Assembly: GCA_019454045.1 (NCBI GenBank)
Contig: SKCR01007823.1
Location: 1-64,000, forward strand
Reading direction: 5' to 3'
Length of the DNA stretch: 64,000 nucleotides
Source: Zanthoxylum bungeanum
Taxonomy: Eukaryota; Streptophyta; Magnoliopsida; Sapindales; Rutaceae
The notes under the pieces are model-generated. The model worked only from the letters and a program-made list of their open reading frames with translations. It was not told where the DNA came from and did no database searches. Position numbers and translations under genes: made by a program. This document shows, one piece after another, positions 10,344 to 21,039 of this stretch; the stretch's first letter is position 1; each line of letters starts with the position of its first letter.

Positions 10344-12660
10344 AGTATCAGCATGGGGCGAGGCCCACATTAGAGTCAGCATGAGGGCAAGGCCCATATC
10401 AGTATTCGTTTGGGGATGAGTCCCGGGGTTGAGGCCCACATCAATATCCGTTTGGGGAGAGGCCCACATCAGTTTGGGGCGAGGCCCATGTCAGTATCAG
10501 TTTGGGGGCAAGGCCCACATCAGTTCAGTTTTGGGGCGAAACCCACATCAGTATCAACTCAAGGCTGAGGCCCACATCATCAGAATTTTGGAATGAATCC
10601 AGGGAATGAATCCCAAGGCTGAGGCCCACATCGTCAGATTTTGGAATGAATCCAGGGAATGAATCCCAGGGCTGAGGCCCACATCGTCAGAATTTGGAAT
10701 GGATCCAGGGAATGAATCCCAGGGCTGAGGACCACCTTATCAGAATTTGGAATGAATCCCAAGGCCGAGGCCTACATCAGCATCAGTTTAGGGCGAGGCC
10801 CACATCAGCATCAGTTTGGGGCGAGGCCCGTATTAGCATCAGTATCAGTCTTGCCAGGTATGGCACTCTGGGGGCAAGGCCCACATCTTTATCAGTATGA
10901 GTCTTGCCGGGTATGGAATTCTGGGGGCGAGGCCCACATTACATCAGATCAGTCCTGCCAGATATAGCATTCTGGGGGCGAGGCCCACATAGCATCAGAT
11001 CAGTTTCTGTCGGGTATGGCATTCTGGGGGGAAGGCCCACATCAGTGTCAGTCTGGGGCGAGACCCACATCACTCTGGGGGCGAGGCCCACATCACTCTG
11101 GGGGCGAGGCCCACATCAGTATCAGTCCAGGGTCGAGGACCCACTACATCATCAGTTTGAGGGCGAGGTCCCCATTATCAGCGGTATTGGGATGCGTCCC
11201 AGGGTCGAGGGCCCACTACATCATCATCAAATCAGTTTGCCAGGTGCGGCACTCCGGGTATGGAGATATCAGATCAGCCAGGTACGGCACTCCGGGTATA
11301 GAGACATCAGATCAGTTTCTGCCGAGTATGGCATTCTGGGGGCAAGGCCCATATTGCATCCGTATCAGTTTTTGCCGGGAATGGCATTCTGGGGGTGAGG
11401 CCCATATTGCATCCGTATCAGTTTCTGCCGGGAATGGCATTCTGGGGGCGAGGCCCGCATTACTTCAAATCAGTTTCCACCGAGAATGGCACTCCAGGAA
11501 TGGAGATTTTAGTCTGGGAATAGACAGTCCGGGAATGGACAGCTCGGGAATGAGCACGCCGGGAATGGCACGCCCAGAATGGCACTCCGAGAATGGAGAT
11601 GTAGTCCGAGAATGGACAGTCCGGGAATGGACAGCTCGGGAATGAGCACGCCGAGAATGGCACGCCGGGAATGGCACTCCGAGAATGGAGATATAGTTCG
11701 GGAATAGACAGCTCGAGAATGAGCACGCCGAGAATGAAACGCCGGGAATGGCACTCCGAGAATGGAGATACGGTTCGGGAATGGACCACATCCCATCAAT
11801 GGTTCGGGAATGGACCACATCACATCACAGGTGGTTCGGGAACAAAGCCTAGAGGTCGAGGCACCTCGCCATCACATTCAGTTCGGGAACAATACCCATA
11901 ATTCAGGGAACAAAACCCTCAGCTCACTTCGGGAACAAGACCCATGGGAACAAGACCCACAATTCAGGGAACAAGACCCTCAACTCAAATCGGGAACAAA
12001 ACCCACGGGAACAAGACCCACAATTCAGGGAACAAGACCATTAACTCAAATTGGGAACAATACCCACAATTCAGGGAACAAGACCCTCAGCTCACTTCGG
12101 GAACAAGACCCACGGGAACAAAACCCACAATTCGGGGAACAAGACCCTCAACACAAATCGGGAACAAGACCCACGGGAACAAGACCCATAATTCAGGGAA
12201 CAAGACTCTCAGCTCACTTCGGGAACAAGACCCATGGGAACAAGACCCACAATTCAGGGAACAAGACCCCCAACTCAAATCGGGAACAAAACCCACGGGA
12301 ACAAGACCCACAATTCATGGAACAAGACCCTCAACTCAAATCGGGAACAAAACCCACAATTCAGGGAACAAAACCCTCAGCTCACTTCGGGAACAAAACC
12401 CACTCGGTGGTTCGGGAACAAGACCAAGAGGTCATAGCACCTCGCCATCAATCCCATCACAATTCGAGAACAAGACCCTCATCACCATTCGGGAACAAAA
12501 CCCTCATCACCTCACAGTTACGGTTCGGGAATGGACCACCTCAAGCAACGGTTCGGGAATGAACCACCTCACATCAGTTCAGTTCGGTAGTGATTCCTAG
12601 AGATCGCAGCATGTTGCAGGGATGAACCTCAGGGGTCGCAGCACCTCACCACCAGATCAA
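10344..12660 (+). repeat. Tandem repeat array 1 of the LOG-carrying element
   Basis: Three successive repeat styles, no gene. 10344-11480: irregular units built on GGGGCGAGGCCCACATCAG. 11480-11830: units built on GGGAATGG or GAGAATGG with CACTCC and AGCACGCC. 11830-12600: units of about 60 bases built on GGGAACAAGACCCAC and AATTCAGGGAACAAG. Long open frames appear in several frames at once (up to 266 codons at 11762-12562) because stops are rare in the unit; they are not genes. Sequence position between the internal region and the polypurine tract matches the hypervariable 3' UTR known from Tat-lineage gypsy elements. Confidence 0.88.
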
Positions 12661-12787
12661 CTCAGTTCGAAGCAGCAGGCAGACTAGGTGGCAGCTGGCG
12701 AGCCAGGTAAGTAAAAATGTATTGCACGTACTTTGATAGGATTGTCATTGTCACACACTGCACAAGTCCCATCAAAGTGGGGGCGAC
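12661..12787 (+). other. End of internal region with polypurine tract, LOG-carrying copy 1
   Basis: AAAGTGGGGG at 12774-12783, four bases before the LTR, is the polypurine tract. It sits in the right arm of an inverted repeat: ACTTTGAT at 12730-12737 and ATCAAAGT at 12771-12778. The same arrangement recurs at 17366-17423. Confidence 0.8.
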
Positions 12788-15008
12788 TGTAGGCATTGTA
12801 TTTTTGCATATAAGCCCGATGATGAGTCTCACATGGAGACACTACCCCTTTAGTTGTGAAAGCCGCGTGAAACGGACGTTGGAAGGGTAACGTTGGAAAT
12901 TAGCATTTTGTCAGAGTTAACTCGCTTGTTTCGCTTCGGGTTTGCTTGTTGGACCTCTGTTTTAAAACACACCAAACCCATTAAAACACATCTCACAAAT
13001 TAAATTGAACTTGAAATTAAATTATATAAATTCCTAATTTAAATAAAACACATTCCTAAATTAAATTAAATCACCTTCCTAAATTAAATAAATCATATCC
13101 TTAACTAAAAAGAATAAATCAAATCACTTCCCTTAATTAAAGATTTTCCCTATCTCATTTTAATTAAAACATATCCCCAATTAACACACAAATCCTTCTC
13201 CTACCCAAACAAGGTAAAACCCCATCCCTTGGCCTATAAAAAGAACCATTCACCCACCTTTCAAAACGCTGGCAGTTTCACACAAAAAAGACACACAAAA
13301 TAATAACCCTAAACCTAGCCCCACACACCTTCACGCCCAACTCACGCCTAACTGCCACCAATTCACGCACTGCCCAGCCCCTCAACTCAAAAGCACAAAG
13401 CCTCACGCCTAAACCTAGCACCCAGCCTTGCCCTCACTCTCTCGCTACCTAGCCACAAAGACGCCACCTGCTAACTACTTCTTCAACCAAACAACACTCA
13501 CACAGCACGTTAACCACACTCACTAGCCTTCAATCCACGACACCTAGCACTCCCACAACCGACCAGCCCTCACTCTCATCTGCCAACTGCCCCTTCACCA
13601 AAAGAACACTCAGCCCACATTGAACAATTAACAAACTGCCCCTTCACCAAACGAACACACTGCCCCCATTGCCGAATCCTCAAAGCCAACCCCCCTTTCC
13701 AATTGCCAATTGTCGTGAACCCTCATCAATCTCCCTCCCTCAAAACCACTCTAAGTCACGCTACTTTACAAAAAATAAGCCACATACCTTTCAATCTCAA
13801 TCACAAACGTAAGTCACGCATCAGCCCACACTGCTCACGTATCCCTCACGGCCCAAGCATCCATGCACACCTAATCCTTCAACACTCGGCAACCTTCATA
13901 GCCTTTATTCACGCCCTTCACATTCAAACAGCGAACAAACTCCCCCTCATCCTTCACGCATAACCTAACATTAAAGAAACTCCCCAAAACTGCACCCCGA
14001 AACTGCCCAAAACTGCACCCAAAACAGTCCCCAAAACTGCACCCCGAAACTCCCCAAAACAGTCCCCGAAACTGCCCGAAACAGTCCATTAACACACCCA
14101 AAACAGTGACCTGAAACTTAGCAGCGAAACGGAGTAAAAAACAGCAACCCGAACAGCAAAACAGCGAGGAAAGACGTTGAGTTGGTGAATCAAAAGAGTT
14201 GCGGATCATCCACCCTTCCAACGGACGTTGTAACGCCCTTTCTTGAGACGACAAAAGAGGTTAGACCCGAGGGCACCCTTTTATTAATATCTTTCATTTT
14301 ATTTTATTTATCTTTGAAATACTATTGCATGAGAGTCGTTTGAGGCATGGTGTGATTGTTGGATGAGCGGGATATGTGTCCCCTTTTGTGGTATATCGGA
14401 TGGAAACCCGGACGTAAATTCCATAGCCGATTCCGAATGGACGGTAGTATGGTCTACACTCGGGATACAACGCCACGTACCACTTAAGATGTACGTATCT
14501 CGTATCATCCAAATTTATATTTGAGCATGTCATAGTTCTAGGCCGTTTATTTATTATTTTAAGCATGAGTTAATTTAGTCTTGTTATTTAATTTTCAAAG
14601 CATGATTGTGTTATTTAGGCATGTTGTTTCCTCACTCTTTATGCATGATGTTTCGTTTAGTTTATGTTTATGTTTAATTAGTTATTTGTTTATTTTGGTT
14701 TAATGGTTCAATATGCTCGTTGTGTTATATTGCGTGGAGTTATTTGGATGAAAGCATGTAAGATCTAAGTACCCTTGAGCATGAATGATGAATAGATTCG
14801 GTTAGTTTATTGCACAAATTATATCATCACAAGTGACATAAGTAAGGGACCATTCCGAACCCAACGGTTTGAGGTCTTCCCTTGCGAGGGGTGAGTGCGG
14901 CCTTAAATCTTTGTCCCGGTTCACACCGGGTGGCGACTCCATGTTATTTCATACTTCCCAACTAGGCCGCGAGCCTAGAAAAGCGTCGCCCAGGTTCTGT
15001 TGTCTACA
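12788..15008 (+). repeat. LTR 1 of the LOG-carrying gypsy-type family
   Basis: 2221 bases, TGTAGGCATT to TCTACA, preceded by the polypurine tract and so the 3' LTR of copy 1. It is clearly related to, but visibly diverged from, LTR 2 and LTR 3. TATA box CTATAAAAAG at about 13234-13243. The middle (about 13300-14200) is C-rich with very few G on this strand. Near the end, TGGCGACTCCA at 14931-14941 echoes the primer binding site. It is followed directly by segment X rather than host DNA, so copy 1 seems to be inserted within another copy; its left target duplication would lie outside the window. Confidence 0.88.
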
Positions 15009-15290
15009 TATCCAGGTTGGTTAGACCCACTGGTTAGATTCTCTGAAATGAAATCACCAAGTTGGCTTACTTAAGGACTAAGCTGCGGAAGAGCCCTGAC
15101 ACACACACACAAGGAGTCTAGCTAAGATCACCTATTCAGATGATTGGACTTGAGTATATCGAGTACTTTGAAGATTCATCGGTTTTGACACGAAGCATTC
15201 ATTGAGGACGAAAATATGTCTAGCTATCAAAGATTATCTCGTGAGAGGTAATACAATATGTGAAACAGAATATCATGTCAGCTTGGGAAC
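15009..15290 (+). repeat. Segment X, copy 1
   Basis: Nearly identical to 22395-22680, where it lies between the LOG 3' flank and the array. Here it directly follows LTR 1, so the upstream part of this element copy is missing or displaced. No open frame and no recognised function. Confidence 0.75.
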
Positions 15291-17340
15291 AAGGCCCATA
15301 TCAGCTTTGGGGTGAGGCCCCACATCATTATCAGTTCGAGGGTGAGGCTCATATCAGCCTAGGGGCGAGACCCTACATCATCAGTTCGAGGGCGATGCCC
15401 ATATCATTCTGCGGGTTGAGGCCCACATCATTATCAGTCTTTGCCGGGTATGGCACTCTGGGGGCGAGGCCCACATCGTTATCAGACTTTGCCGGGTATG
15501 GCACTCTGCGGGTTGAGGCCCACATCGCTATCAGTCTTTGCCGGGTATGGCACTCTGGGGGCGAGGCCCACATTATTATCATTCTTTGCCGGGTATGGCA
15601 CTCTGCGGGTTGAGGCCCACATCACTATCAGTCTTTGCCAGGTATGGCACTCAGGGGGCGAGGCCCACATCATTATCAGTCTTTGCCGGGTATGGCACTC
15701 TGGGGGCGAGGCCCACATCATTATCAGTCTTTGCCGGGTATGGCACTCTGGGGGCGAGGCCCACATCAGCATCAATAGCAGTCTTGCCGGGAATAGCACT
15801 CTAGGGGCGAGGCCCACATCACTATCAGACTTTACCGGGTATGGCACTCTGCGGGTTGAGGCCCACGTCGCTATTAGTATTGCCGGGTATGGTATTCTGG
15901 GGGCGAAGCCCATATTACATCAGTTTCAGTTTCTACCAGGAATGGCACTCTGAGAATGGAGATTTAGTCCGGGAATGGACAGCTCGAGAATGAGCACGCC
16001 GAGAATGGCACGCCAGGAATGGCACTCCGAGAATGGAGATTTAGTCCGGGAATGGACAGCTCGAGAATGAGCACGCCGGGAATGGCACTCCGGGAATGGA
16101 GATCGGTTCGGGAATGGACCACAACATGGTGACAGTTCGGGAATAGACTTCATCACATCACATCACAGCAACACTCAGAGAATGGAGATTTTTTCCGGGA
16201 ATGGACAGCTCGAGAATGAGCACGCCGAGAATGGCACGCCGGGAATGGCACTCCGAGAATGGAGATTTAGTCCGGGAATGGACAGCTCGAGAATAAGCAC
16301 GCCGGGAATGGCACTCCGGGAATGGAGATCGGTTCGGGAATGGACCACAACACGGTGACAGTTCGGGAATGGACTTCATCACATCACATCACAGCAACAC
16401 TCCGGGAATGGAGATCGGTTCGGGAATGGACCACAACACGGTGACAGTTCGGGAATGGACTTCATCACATCACATCATCGGTTCAGGAATGGACCACATC
16501 ACGGTGACGGTTCGGGAATGGACCTCATCACATCACCTCACATCATCGGTTCGGGAATGGACCACAACATGGTGACGGTTCGAGAATGGACTTCATCATA
16601 CCACATCACAACAACGGTTCGGGAATGGACCAGGAGTCGAAGCACCTCAACACTATCAACTCAACAACAGCAGGCAGACCATGCGGCAGCTGGCGAGCCA
16701 GTTTGGGGATGCGTCCTAGGGCCGAGGCCAACATCATCATCAGTATCAGTTTCAGGGATGAGTCCTAGGGTTGAGGCCTACATCAGCATCAAAATCAGTT
16801 TTAGGAATGAGTTCCAGGGTCGAGGCCCACATTATTATCAGATTTGGGGATGCATCCCAAGGGCGACGCCCACATCGTTATCAGCAGTTTGGGGATGAGT
16901 CCCAGGGTCGAGGCCCATATCTACATCAATAGAAGTTTTGGGGATGCATCCCAGGGTCGAGGCACCCGTTGTTGGTTGCAGTTATTGGAATGCGTTCCAG
17001 GGTCGTAGACCCACTGCATCATATATTCCAGTTTGGGGATGCGTCCCCAGGCCGAGGCCCATTTTGTCAGCGATATTGGGATGCGTCACAGGGTCGAGGC
17101 CCCCGTTGTCGGTTGCAGTTATTGGGATGTGTCCCAGGGTCGTAGACCCACTGCATCATATATTCCAGTTTGGGGATGCGTCCCCGGGCCGAGGCCCATT
17201 TTGTCAGCGGTATTGGGATGCGTCCCAGGGTTGAGGCCCCCGTTGTCGGTTGCAGCTATTGGGATGCGTCCCAGGATCGAGGTCCACTGCATCATCAGCT
17301 CGACGGAGCAGCAGGTAAGTCAGGTGGCAGCTGGCCAGGC
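15291..17340 (+). repeat. Tandem repeat array 2 (48-bp monomer and others)
   Basis: 15437-15900: about ten monomers of 48-49 bases (GGGTATGGCACTC, then GGGGGCGAGGCCCAC, then ATCATTATCAGTCTTTGCC). 15940-16640: units built on GAGAATGG or GGGAATGG with GAGATTTAGTCC and ACAGCTCGAG. 16640-17340: units built on GGGGATGCGTCCCAGGG and GAGGCCCAC. A 48-base monomer is a multiple of three, so it leaves long open frames on both strands (for example 170 codons at 15441-15953); none is a credible gene. Closely resembles array 3. Confidence 0.88.
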
Positions 17341-17423
17341 AGGTAAGTAAAAATGCATTGCACGAACTTTGATAAGACTGTCATTGTCACACACTGCCCA
17401 TATCCCATCAAAGTGGGGGCGAC
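17341..17423 (+). other. Polypurine tract before LTR 2
   Basis: AAAGTGGGGG at 17410-17419 lies four bases before the LTR. The inverted repeat arms ACTTTGAT (17366-17373) and ATCAAAGT (17407-17414) overlap it, as in copy 1. Confidence 0.82.
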
Positions 17424-19598
17424 TGTAGGCATTTCATTTTTGCATATCAGTCCAATGATGAGCCTCGAATGGAGGCATTACTTTTTTAGTTGCGGAAGTT
17501 GTGGAAAGCGGTCGTCGGAAGGGAAGGGTCAAGAATTGACATTTTTATTGGATTTGGTTCGCTTGTTCAAGCTTCGGGTTCGCTCGTTCGGTCTCAATTT
17601 TAAATTTTATCCTCGGTTCGGTTCACAAAAATACCCACACCTCACGCCCATTCCATGAAATAAACAAACCAAAGCCCCATGCTTCACGCCCCCTCCCCCA
17701 CTTTCAATAATAATTCCACAAAATGCCAAACCATACCCACTAACTCTAACAAGACAAAAACCATGCAACCACCCATGAGCCCATACAAAGCATCTCACCC
17801 AAACACTAGCCAACAAAAGCCCACAACTCCACTCACCTACTTGTCCCCTGCCACTAACCACTCCCTTCAAAATAATTTCCTCCCCAATCAAAACCCGACT
17901 GAGGCATCTCACCAAAAGAAAATCCAGAAAAAACCCTAAGCTTCCCACCTTCACAACTCGTCTCTCTCTCGCTCATATAAGCAACAATCGACAGCCAGTA
18001 CCCCTGTGCATAAACCCCTTGTTTTCAGCCCCTGCACACACTCAATGCACCTGAACACGTAGCCATGGCCATGCACACGTAGACAATTAACGCAGAGCCA
18101 CAACCAGCCACCTAGCCTCCAAACTGCCTTAAACCAACTGCATGCAGCCCCTACATGAAACCCTTCATCACGCCGAGAGCGTCACTGCACACACTCACCT
18201 TGCCTCTTCACACTTAGCCTATCACAAAGCCATCACACATCCCTATCACAGCCCCCTTCACCTCACTGCAAGTTCACCACGCCAACAGCCGAGCCCTTCA
18301 CCAACTCATGCCACATACTGATTACCCCTACTCGGCGACACACAGGCACCATTTTGGACAGTTCACGCCCTTCAGGACTTAGCCATCTTCACGCCCAAAC
18401 TCCCAAACCTTACTGCCTCTCTCGTATTCAACGCATCATTCACGCACAAAGGAGGAAAAGGCACACGCGCATGAACCTCTACAACAACCCTTAGCCATTC
18501 ACGCCAAAAGAGACCCTTCATATAGCCTTGCCTTGCATTTTCACACAACCACAAGCCACTGACTCACTACAGTTATCCACGCCACTGCAGTCCCATAATA
18601 ACAGCCCATTTCACGCCATTTTGAAGCCCTGAAACTGCCTCCACTGCTGTCCACTAATTAGCCAAACTTGCAGCACCTTAAACACTCGCAAACACACTCC
18701 ATGCACGCCATGAACCTAACGCAATGTGCCCTGAATTCCCCACGAAAATCAGCTACAAACTTGCCAGCAGCTCATGCATAAGGCCTCCATTTTATCCCCT
18801 GCAGTTCAAGCACGAACAGCTCCTTCACACCTCATCTCTACAGCCCATGCACACGTGAAAACACCCCTTCAAAACAGTGCCAAATAACCCGAGAGAGAGC
18901 CTGAAGATTTAAGTTAAAACAGTGAGAAAATGGAGAAAAACAGTAAAAACAGCGGACTCGTTGAAAATGGACAAAATAGTGGAGACAGCGGACCAGTGAA
19001 AACAGTGGAAACAGCGGACCAGTGAAAACAGTGGGAACGATAACCCTTCCGGTACCGTGGAACGCACTCCCGGAAAGCGACTTAAAAGGTAAGACCTGAA
19101 GGCACCCTTTATTATATTTTATTTTATTTTGTTGTCCCGGACACGGTGTGCTCGGTTGACGTGGAATACGTTCAACCGAGTATGCGAGGTCCAACATTGA
19201 GAACGGCCAAATTCCTTGGCCATATGTTTGTTCCACATGTATTAATTTAAATATTCATGAGTTATGTTTACCGCTTTCCTGGCTTATCTTTGAAGCATGC
19301 AAACCTAGATTTAGGCTTTATAAGAATTTAGACTACTTTGATCAATATGTATGTTGAGTAGACTTGATTAATATTGCACAAATCAATTCATTACAAATGA
19401 CATAAGTAAGGGACCATTCCGAACCCAACGGTTTGAGGTCTTCCCTTGCGAGGGGTGAGTGCGGCCTTAAATCATTTTCCCGATTCACACCGGGTGGCGA
19501 CTCCATTTTATTCTCCGGTTTAGTCCCCCGCGGGCTACTCCGTACTCCACACCGGGCCGAGAGCCCGGAACATCGTCGTCCAGTTTCTGTTGTCTACA
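17424..19598 (+). repeat. LTR 2 (polypurine tract before it, primer site after it)
   Basis: 2175 bases, TGTAGGCATT to TCTACA. It is preceded by the end of one element and followed by the start of another, so it serves as the 3' LTR of copy 2 and the 5' LTR of copy 3. TATA-like CATATAAG at about 17975-17981 follows a CT-rich stretch. Very close to the solo LTR 3. TGGCGACTCCA at 19495-19505 repeats the first 11 bases of the primer site. Confidence 0.9.
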
Positions 19599-19601
19599 GT
19601 C

Positions 19602-19619
19602 TGGCGACTCCACTGGGGA
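19602..19619 (+). other. Primer binding site of the LOG-carrying element
   Basis: TGGCGACTCCACTGGGGA begins three bases after the LTR. From memory, Ogre/Tat-type gypsy elements use a tRNA-Arg primer with a site of this kind; the tRNA assignment was not checked. Confidence 0.8.
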
Positions 19620-19825
19620 TAGAGAATCGGCCCCGAAATAATTTCTTGTAATGTTTGTGATTTGTGCTTTAATTAACCATGTCTACTGTGGGTTTATGGA
19701 GTTTAATCAAAGACATTATTAAAGTTAGGTGATGGTTTGGTGACTTCCTTCACTCACTACAATCAGAATGGAAAGACCATCGGGTAATCCTCAGAAGAAG
19801 CATGCAGAAAAGACAGGATAGCCAT
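19620..19825 (+). other. Leader of the LOG-carrying element
   Basis: About 200 bases between primer site and integrase remnant. A short frame starting ATGGAAAGACCATCG at 19769 runs 17 codons to a stop and could be the first codons of a deleted gag; this is a guess. Nothing else recognised. Confidence 0.4.
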
Positions 19826-19939
19826 TCAGAAATTGGGAAATGGAGCAGTGAAACTGTTAGACTTGGAAGGGAACGAGTTCACCGAGCCGATCAATGTTGG
19901 CAGATTGAAGCTGGACTTTGCTGGGAAGAAAGAAGACTG
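19826..19939 (+). pseudogene. Integrase C-terminal remnant (gypsy type)
   Basis: The frame ending in TGA at 19937-19939 reads KLGNGAVKLLDLEGNEF, then INVGRLKLDF. Gypsy polyproteins end in just this way (pattern NGAVEL.D..GN.F.VNGQRLK). It shows that the element descends from a full gag-pol element whose coding region collapsed down to the last few dozen codons of integrase. The frame is not open further upstream. LOG lies about 1.1 kb downstream on the same strand, in the position of the additional ORFs of Tat-lineage elements. Confidence 0.7.
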
Positions 19940-20620
19940 AGCAGTCACCAAGGAAATTGGCGGAAGGCCTAACCCAACGGGATAGGAAACACATCCATGC
20001 ATGCATACACGTAACGTACTTGCAATTCTTGTGTTTGTTCTATGTTTGCAGGTTCAAAACAGAAGAGGAAAGCCAGCATGAGGAAACACATGGCGCCGAG
20101 GAGCACAATGAGGGTCTCACCCACCAAGAACAGGGAGTATCTCTACACATGTATGTGTATACATTACATGTACACGTCTTTATTCTGTTGTTTTATATTC
20201 GCAGGTTTTAAGGAAGAAAAAAGAAAAAGAAAGCAGCAAAGATCAAAAGGTGGCACAAAGGATGACATTGAAGACACCTTGACAGATGGATTCTGGTCAT
20301 GTCTGGCCGAAGACGATGAATTTAGCGCTAATAGAGAGGCAACCCATGCACTTTGTTGCGATTTCTGTTTTCATGCTTTGTGTATACATGTTGTAGAGTC
20401 TTTAATTTTGTGTGTTATTTTTGTAGGTAAAAGCAAAGACGAAGCATGTTAAGACAGAAGGAATGGTGTTTGGGCAATCACAAAGATGGGAGCTAATTCA
20501 TTAGTAGTGGCAGAGTAAAGGAAGAATTCCTGAGACGCATCCTAATGAATTTATACCAAGCAAGAGGCGTATTGAGTACACAATTCCTTTGCCTTAATTA
20601 TTGCTTTTCCTTTGTTGTTT
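19940..20620 (+). other. Intron- and exon-like segments upstream of LOG
   Basis: Pyrimidine-rich stretches ending in acceptor-like TTTGCAG (AG at 20050-20051), ATTCGCAG (20203-20204) and TTTTTGTAG (20425-20426). Each is followed by a purine-rich, coding-like segment of 100-200 bases. Frames are short (97 codons at 19918-20211, 136 at 20042-20452, rich in K, R and E) and not recognised. These could be exons of a captured host gene fragment or a leftover additional ORF. Confidence 0.4.
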
Positions 20621-20890
20621 TCTTTTATTTTCGTAGATAGGATCCAAGGCTTTTTGACATTTCATGACTTCTTTTGTTATTTTCCTTTATTTTCGTAGGC
20701 AGGATCCCAGACTTTTTGACCTTTCATGACTTGTTGTGGTGGACATGATCCACAACTTTTTGACCTTTTAGGACTTCTTTTGGTATTTTCTTTTATTTTC
20801 GTGGATAGAATCCACGACTTTTTGACCGCTCACGATTTCTTTTGTTGTTTTCTCTTATTGTCGTAGACAGGATCCAAAGACTCTTTGACC
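20621..20890 (+). repeat. 62-bp tandem repeat before LOG
   Basis: Four to five degenerate units spaced about 62 bases (GATCC landmarks at 20641, 20703, 20747, 20809, 20871; one unit is shortened). Consensus parts: TTTTATTTTCGTAG, then AGGATCCAAGACTTTTTGACC, then TTTCATGACTTCTTTTG. Most units carry an acceptor-like TTTCGTAG (AG at 20635-20636, 20697-20698, 20865-20866). Confidence 0.75.
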
Positions 20891-20973
20891 TCTGACGAAT
20901 TCTTTTGTGGTTTAGTTAACAATCGTTCTGTGGAAGATATCGGTGCAATTATTACTCACCCCTTTTCAGGTTC

Positions 20974-21039
20974 TATAAATTCAGCTCAATATTTCTCTTC
21001 TCAACACATCCAGATATACATCCAAGTAAGAGAAAGAAA
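20974..21039 (+). promoter_or_regulatory. Putative TATA box and 5' UTR of LOG
   Basis: TATAAAT at 20974-20980 lies 60-66 bases before the start codon, inside TTCTATAAATTCAGCTC. A start of transcription about 30 bases on would fall near 21004, in the CT-rich TTTCTCTTCTCAACACATCC, and leave a 5' UTR of about 35 bases. AAGAAAATGG is a good plant start context. A plain processed mRNA copy would not include a TATA box, so it was either captured with the gene or arose later. Confidence 0.5.

Noticed and set aside
11762..12562. 266-codon open frame with NKTHNSGNKT-type repeats, and other long frames in the arrays (10904-11645, 15260-15953, 22645-23503)
   Set aside because: They follow from stop-poor tandem units, appear in two or three frames and on both strands at once, and have no start context or domain.
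13703..14254. Open frames of 86 and 127 codons in LTR 1
   Set aside because: They lie in a strand-biased C-rich part of the LTR, overlap each other on opposite strands, and are not kept in LTR 2 or LTR 3.
15437..15900. Regularly spaced repeats as a CRISPR array
   Set aside because: Monomers are directly adjacent with no unique spacers, and the setting is a plant retroelement.
17607..17954. 115-codon minus-strand frame in LTR 2, also at 24992-25255 in LTR 3
   Set aside because: Complement of an AC-rich LTR region, truncated differently in the two copies, without known motifs.
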